From: a virus | Length of the DNA: 25,596 nucleotides | IMG/VR virus record: IMGVR_UViG_3300017743_000106 | Span: 1-25,596 of that record | Reading direction: 5' to 3' (one strand) | In this document: piece after piece, positions 22,496-25,596 of the stretch | How positions within the stretch are numbered: the stretch's first letter is position 1 | Layout of the letters: every line of letters starts with the position of its first letter | Notes under the pieces: generated by a model | Seen by the model: the letters and a program-made list of their open reading frames with translations, nothing else | Told to the model about the DNA's origin: nothing | The model's database searches: none | Translations under genes and position numbers: made by a program

Positions 22496-23196
22496 AATGC
22501 AAAACAATAAACCATAGAGTTTTTAGGAAACCAAGTAGCACCCCAAAATGTAACGTCCCTTTCAACATAGTGCAGAGACTTATATTCTGCTTCTACCCGG
22601 TAATCTGCTTTTTGTTTGTCGATCACATTCCAAAGTTTTGGTATGTATGGGTCATAATCAAAACTCCATTCATAAACAAGTTTCTTAAAAGTTGCCATAC
22701 TGTGAGTCAGGATAGGGATTTCTGCACCCTCTATGTCCATTTTACAGTTGTCGGCTAGGTTAGCTTGCGTATCAAAATTTATACAAGGTACTTTTATACC
22801 TTTTTTTCTAATGCCTTTGTGCATTATCGAGTTACGCCAAACCCCGCCGTTAGGCCCGATTGTTAAAATTGTAGACTTTCTTTCATCATGGACTAGGGCC
22901 GCTTGTTTTACTTCAACTGCATTTTTAAAACCGTTTAATTTAAGGTTTTTTTGTATCATTTCGCAGTTAAAGGGGTCAGGCTCATAACAAACAGTTGACG
23001 CACCTTTAGAGGCTGCCAATAGTGAAAAAGCACCTACATTGCCGCCACAATCTAACCACGATTCATTGGCTTTGATATTCATGCCTTTTTTCTGGTAACA
23101 ATCTTGCTTAATTACTTCTATGAAAGTTTTGGCATCAGAAAAACCCTCACGGTAAAAAAAATTAATACCGTTTATTTCTCCTTTTGAAAGTTTCAT
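22492..23196 (-). CDS. FkbM-family SAM-dependent methyltransferase
   Basis: A 234-aa Rossmann methyltransferase. Motif I is SWLDCGGNVGAFSLLAASKG (about 47-66), followed by the acidic ribose contact in STVCYEPDPFNCEMIQKNLK and the FkbM-type NCKMDIEGAEIPIL (about 150-163). FkbM enzymes usually methylate hydroxyls, often on sugars. No DNA C5-methyltransferase PC motif or N6-adenine DPPY motif is present, so it is not a standard DNA methylase. It overlaps its neighbours by ATGA on both sides, placing it in the same unit as the dioxygenase. Methylation of an oxidised base or of a surface sugar are both possible; the linkage favours the first, but this is inference. Confidence 0.85.
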   Translation of the reverse strand: MKLSKGEINGINFFYREGFSDAKTFIEVIKQDCYQKKGMNIKANESWLDCGGNVGAFSLLAASKGASTVCYEPDPFNCEMIQKNLKLNGFKNAVEVKQAALVHDERKSTILTIGPNGGVWRNSIMHKGIRKKGIKVPCINFDTQANLADNCKMDIEGAEIPILTHSMATFKKLVYEWSFDYDPYIPKLWNVIDKQKADYRVEAEYKSLHYVERDVTFWGATWFPKNSMVYCFAL

Positions 23197-23813
23197 TTTA
23201 TAAGTTGTTCTAAAACCCTAACTAGCTCTTCGCCTACATAGATTCCTTTTTTCCTTGCGTCTGCAACTATAGTTTTGGCGTGTTCATAATCTTCCGGTCT
23301 AAACTCTATCTGAATTGCTTTGTAGACGTTATTTGCTAATGCGTCAGTTGGGTCCTCGAAATCGTCCAAGGAACCATAGTCAGGTTCATCTGCAAAGGTT
23401 GGTATATCGTCCCCCCAACCGAGAACTGAAAGGTCAAATCCAGAATCAGATAATGTTTCTAATTCTTTTTTCAATAGGTCATCGTCCCAAGATGAATTTA
23501 GAGCTAGTTGGTTATCAGCAATAATGTAGGCTTTGCGTTGCTCTTCTGATAGATGAGACAGCGTAATTGTTGGAACTGAATCCATTCCAATTTTTTTTGC
23601 TGCTGTAATTCTTCCGTGACCCGCAATAACATTACCGGTATCGTCTATAAGAACTGGATTTGTGAAGCCAAACTCTCTCAATGAATTAACTAATCTTTCA
23701 ATCTGAATGTCATTATGTACCCGGGGATTATTTTTGTACAAAGTTAAATCAATAATTCTAGATTGCTTGATATGTTCGGGGGCAACTATTGGATAGCTAG
23801 TTGTTGAGGTCAT
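23193..23813 (-). CDS. ParB/sulfiredoxin-fold protein without methylase domain
   Basis: The 206-aa product starts at ATG 23813 (MTSTTSYPIVAPEHIKQS), which overlaps the stop of a 56-aa ORF by ATGA; an upstream TTG (23888) in the same frame is less likely. The ParB domain spans about 20-130: IDLTLYKNNPRVHNDIQIER, PVLIDDTGNVIAGHGRITAA with the GHGR motif, then RKAYIIADNQLALNSSWDDD. In many phages this domain precedes a DNA methylase in one protein; here the C-terminus is only about 70 residues, acidic then helical, with no methylase motifs. Members may be nucleotide-dependent switches or nucleases. Its place before the FkbM and dioxygenase genes suggests DNA targeting. Confidence 0.85.
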   Translation of the reverse strand: MTSTTSYPIVAPEHIKQSRIIDLTLYKNNPRVHNDIQIERLVNSLREFGFTNPVLIDDTGNVIAGHGRITAAKKIGMDSVPTITLSHLSEEQRKAYIIADNQLALNSSWDDDLLKKELETLSDSGFDLSVLGWGDDIPTFADEPDYGSLDDFEDPTDALANNVYKAIQIEFRPEDYEHAKTIVADARKKGIYVGEELVRVLEQLIK

Positions 23814-23980
23814 AAGTCGAGGTGTAACTGATTCGAGTTTAGCTTTTTTTTGTGCGTGTAAAACTCTTGAGGTCTTGGCTGTAACCAAACACGCATACCA
23901 TCAACAATTCTGTAATTACATTTTTGTAATGGGTCATATACGAGATAGTCTTTAGATAGTCGGTAAGATAGTCCTTGCAT
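23810..23980 (-). CDS. Small hypothetical protein, 56 aa
   Basis: This ORF reads MQGLSYRLSKDYLVYDPLQK, then CNYRIVDGMRVWLQPRPQEF, and ends in HLDL. Its stop overlaps the ATG of the ParB-like gene (ATGA), and it begins inside the last 29 nt of the Cys-rich gene. It fills what would otherwise be a gap and fixes the ParB start. It is basic and has several aromatics but no known motif; I recognise no family. Its place in the operon ties it to the ParB/FkbM/dioxygenase group. There is no strong Shine-Dalgarno, so translation probably depends on reinitiation. Confidence 0.6.
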   Translation of the reverse strand: MQGLSYRLSKDYLVYDPLQKCNYRIVDGMRVWLQPRPQEFYTHKKKLNSNQLHLDL

Positions 23981-24425
23981 TTTTCAACTGTTCTTTTACT
24001 TTTTGCATTTCTACTGGTAGTGTTGCTTTATTACTTTTTAGGTTTTTCTGAATTAGTTTATTCATGAGTGTGGCAGTATCATTCCAGCCCTTTTTTCTTA
24101 TATTATGTAGCTCTCTAATTATATTTTTATCAACATCAATTCCAACATTATTTTTAATATCCCCCTCACCATTTCTGTAACCGTGAGATTCAATTTGTGC
24201 GTCATCATTATATTTTGGATAAACTGCTTCGCAATAACAAATGATAGCCAAATCACAGCCGCTAAAACGCTTTCCAGTTTCTGTTTTATCATAATCTGGC
24301 AAATAATTATTAATTAAACCGTCAGAATTATGAACAATTCCTGTATCATTGCAAGCATGACAGTTGTAATTTGGCGCTCTGAATGTAATATCGCGATCAA
24401 TCGCGGCTCTTTTATATGGTTTCAT
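23952..24425 (-). CDS. Cys-rich, probably zinc-binding protein
   Basis: A 157-aa protein. The N-terminal half contains NCHACNDTGIVHNSDGLIN (C22, C25) and FSGCDLAIICYCEAVYP (C57, C63, C65), likely a small zinc-binding module. The remainder is helical (IIRELHNIRKKGWNDTATLM, NKLIQKNLKSNKATLPVEMQ). The CxACxDTGIV, GLINNYL and DLAIxCxC sequence of motifs is one I recall from cyanobacterial genomes, with no known function. It directly follows the replication initiator-like gene, in the position of lambda P, but has no AAA or DnaC motifs. A replication or DNA-contact role is therefore only a guess. Confidence 0.65.
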   Translation of the reverse strand: MKPYKRAAIDRDITFRAPNYNCHACNDTGIVHNSDGLINNYLPDYDKTETGKRFSGCDLAIICYCEAVYPKYNDDAQIESHGYRNGEGDIKNNVGIDVDKNIIRELHNIRKKGWNDTATLMNKLIQKNLKSNKATLPVEMQKVKEQLKNARTILPTI

Positions 24426-24431
24426 GGGGTG

Positions 24432-25199
24432 TTAGAAAGGTTGATTGCTGGCTTTATTTTTTAGCCAAGGTTTTAATCTTGACTGATTTTCTGGTTTTCG
24501 CAACTCTAAAAATTGTTCATATTGACCATTTTTAATCCAACGGAAACAGTCGGGCCACATTGGTACAAATTTATCTTCACGTATTAGTTTTACCCTCAGT
24601 TTTGAATCAGCCTCTAGACATTCTTCAAGTTTTTCTTGCGTAGGTTTATCAAGTAGTTCCCATTCACGAAAGGCTGGTTTTTTCGATTGTGAAATACACT
24701 TGTTGTTTTGAGATTGGTATTTTTTCCAAAAAGATTCAAATTTTTCAGAATAACCCTTTTTCTTTTTAGTTAGTTGTTTTAGTTTAACTTGTTTTACTTC
24801 GGGTGTATGTGGTACACCGGGGGGGTGTATGTCAGCTACCGGGGGTGGTGTATCTGGTACACTAGTCGTTGAGATAGACCCCGGTTGCATACTAGGTTTT
24901 CTTGGAGAGGGTACATTGCATTCGTGCCAAACCGTTACCCGGTAGGCATTAGTTTTTTGACCGTGTTCATCGGTCCTCGAAACTTTTTGAAGCCAACCCA
25001 AAGAGCAAAGTTGTTCAACAGTATGAATTACCTTAGAACGGCACATACCAGCATCTTGCGCGATTGTGCTATAACTGGGCCATATATTCGGATAGTAGCT
25101 TTGCAGCACCCAAAGTACCGCTAATTGGTGTGGGTCAATTCTTCCCTTTAAAGCAGTAGGCAAAGATACGAAAGGAGTATTTTCTGGAATAAAACTCAT
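24432..25199 (-). CDS. Replication initiator-like protein (lambda O-like organisation)
   Basis: A 255-aa protein. Residues about 12-85 are a winged helix (DPHQLAVLWVLQSYYPNIWP, YSTIAQDAGMCRSKVIHTVE, LGWLQKVSRTDEHGQKTNAY). A Pro-rich linker spans about 96-135, and the C-terminal part (FESFWKKYQSQNNKCISQSK, KFVPMWPDCFRWIKNG) has the FxxFWxxYP and W...F.RWI pattern seen in phage replication and regulatory proteins. The linker-coding DNA contains three iteron-like repeats, as in lambda O where the origin lies inside the gene. Start codon is 5 bp from the divergent rusA start, and no Shine-Dalgarno is seen. A transcription regulator is the main alternative. Confidence 0.7.
   Translation of the reverse strand: MSFIPENTPFVSLPTALKGRIDPHQLAVLWVLQSYYPNIWPSYSTIAQDAGMCRSKVIHTVEQLCSLGWLQKVSRTDEHGQKTNAYRVTVWHECNVPSPRKPSMQPGSISTTSVPDTPPPVADIHPPGVPHTPEVKQVKLKQLTKKKKGYSEKFESFWKKYQSQNNKCISQSKKPAFREWELLDKPTQEKLEECLEADSKLRVKLIREDKFVPMWPDCFRWIKNGQYEQFLELRKPENQSRLKPWLKNKASNQPF
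24700..24862. other. Candidate replication origin: iteron-like repeats plus A+T-rich stretch
   Basis: Inside the initiator-like gene, GGTGTATGT or GGTGTATCT starts at 24802, 24824 and 24847, spaced 22 and 23 bp, close to two helical turns. Copies 1 and 3 contain the dyad GGTGTA-N5-TACACC (copy 3 ends TACACT); copies 1 and 2 are followed by CCGGGGG. Beside the array, 24700-24800 is very rich in A and T with many T runs, as expected of an unwinding element. Arrangement inside an O-like gene mirrors lambda ori. Repeats are seen; origin function is inferred. Confidence 0.55.
24802..24862. repeat. Three iteron-like direct repeats with dyad symmetry
   Basis: The unit is GGTGTA-N5-TACACC: copy 1 at 24802-24818 is a perfect 6-bp dyad, copy 3 at 24847-24863 has one mismatch, and copy 2 at 24824-24840 keeps only GGT/ACC at the outer ends. 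The spacing is 22 then 23 bp. They encode the Pro-rich linker PDTPPPVADIHPPGVPHTP, so part of the repetition might come from protein-level constraint, although the dyad itself is not needed for that. Confidence 0.75.
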
Positions 25200-25204
25200 T
25201 TTTT

Positions 25205-25596
25205 ATGAAATATGTAATTACTGTTGAAGGAATTGACGCTGCTCCACAAGGAAGTAAATCATATATCGGCAAAAATAAACTGGGCAGAGGTATGATGATT
25301 GAATCGTGTAAGAGGGTAAAGCCATTTAGGAATGCAGTTAGGGGTGAAGCAAAAAAAGTAGTTAGTAAAATAATTAAAGAACCAGTACACATAGAAGTAG
25401 AGTTTTGGTTCAAGAGGCCTAAATCTCATTTCGATTCAAAGGGCAAAGTATTACCATCGGAACCTAAATATCCAACGAAAATGAATATAGGAGATATTGA
25501 CAAATTATGTCGCAGCACTTTAGATGCTTTAACATTATCTGCGATTGCTGACGATTCGCAAGTGGTAAGTTTGCAAGCCCGAAAATATTACTGTGA
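25205..25596 (+). CDS. rusA: RusA-like Holliday junction resolvase (cut by window edge)
   Basis: The first 130 codons are visible on the plus strand. The N-terminus has VITVEGIDAAPQGSKSYIG and MMIESCKRVKPFRNAV, a known RusA opening (GxPxPQGSKxxxG, ...VExSKRVKPWR). The catalytic region has VHIEVEFWFKRPKSHF, then IGDIDKLCRSTLDALTLSAI and ADDSQVVSLQARKYY, with Asp97, Asp99, Asp107 and Asp116/117 matching the DxD...LDAL...DDSQV metal-binding set. RusA cleaves four-way junctions, resolving phage replication or recombination products ahead of packaging. It is the only plus-strand gene. The ATG is fixed because the frame is closed by TAA 13 nt upstream; no Shine-Dalgarno is at a normal distance (AAGGAG is 27 nt upstream). 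The C-terminal end is outside the window. Confidence 0.93.
   Translation, partial: MKYVITVEGIDAAPQGSKSYIGKNKLGRGMMIESCKRVKPFRNAVRGEAKKVVSKIIKEPVHIEVEFWFKRPKSHFDSKGKVLPSEPKYPTKMNIGDIDKLCRSTLDALTLSAIADDSQVVSLQARKYYC

Noticed and set aside
22492-23196. FkbM protein as a DNA cytosine or adenine methylase
   Set aside because: No PC-type or DPPY-type catalytic motif is present; the sequence has the FkbM DIEGAE signature.
23814-23888. Longer ParB-like protein starting at TTG 23888
   Set aside because: The ATG at 23813 overlaps the stop of the 56-aa ORF and the extra residues are not part of the ParB domain.
25135-25413. Minus-strand frame of 92 codons opposite rusA
   Set aside because: It is the antisense of a clear RusA coding sequence and overlaps the start of the initiator-like gene; its hydrophobic translation matches nothing recognised.
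1-25596. tRNA genes, integrase, lysis cassette, CRISPR arrays, insertion sequences
   Set aside because: Searched by eye for conserved motifs and gaps large enough to hold them; none was found in this window.

Overview
The window is one contiguous piece of a lambda/HK97-like siphovirus genome, either a free phage or a prophage; no integrase or host gene is present to decide which. It is A+T-rich by eye (roughly 60%) and almost gapless. Every gene lies on the minus strand except a rusA-type gene running off the right edge. The fibre modules (N-terminal motifs KLNAASGGGSFSLQAPSS and AVRADLNNVLQAI) and the cupredoxin-like tail insertion resemble what I recall from marine phages of picocyanobacteria and other bacterioplankton. 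A Cys-rich protein at 23952-24425 resembles proteins I associate with cyanobacteria. An aquatic, possibly cyanobacterial, host is therefore inferred, not shown.

Layout from right to left, the direction of transcription. (1) 25205-25596, plus strand: start of a RusA-like Holliday-junction resolvase, divergent from everything else. (2) 25199-23952: a replication-initiator-like protein with a winged-helix N-terminus, whose gene contains an iteron-like array beside an A+T-rich stretch (candidate origin), then a Cys-rich small protein. (3) 23980-21710: a 56-aa ORF, a ParB-fold protein, an FkbM-type methyltransferase and a TET/JBP-like Fe(II)/2-oxoglutarate dioxygenase. This looks like a DNA-modification module directly in front of the packaging genes. 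(4) 21710-14470: small and large terminase, portal, a MuF head protein fused to a C-terminal HExxH metallopeptidase-like domain, five very small or basic proteins, and a scaffold. (5) 14359-10682: major capsid protein, decoration-like protein, head-tail adaptors, tail completion and terminator proteins, and small ORFs. (6) 10650-1667: tail tube, G/GT chaperones made by a -1 frameshift on A AAA AAC, tape measure, and the lambda M-L-K-I-J tail-tip series. The L homologue carries a cupredoxin-like insertion and lacks the usual Cys-rich C-terminus. (7) 1661-1: fibre and receptor-interaction proteins, the last truncated by the left edge.

Most junctions are 1-nt (TAATG, TAGTG) or 4-nt (ATGA, TTGA) stop/start overlaps, so the late genes probably depend on translational coupling. 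Strong Shine-Dalgarno sites occur at only some genes. Several start codons are GTG or TTG.

The observations most worth following up are the ParB/FkbM/TET-JBP-like module, the cupredoxin-bearing tail-tip L protein, the MuF-metallopeptidase fusion, and the candidate origin inside the initiator gene. No lysis gene, integrase, tRNA gene or CRISPR array was seen. There is no gene-free stretch over 300 bases; the largest gap is about 110 bp in front of the capsid gene.
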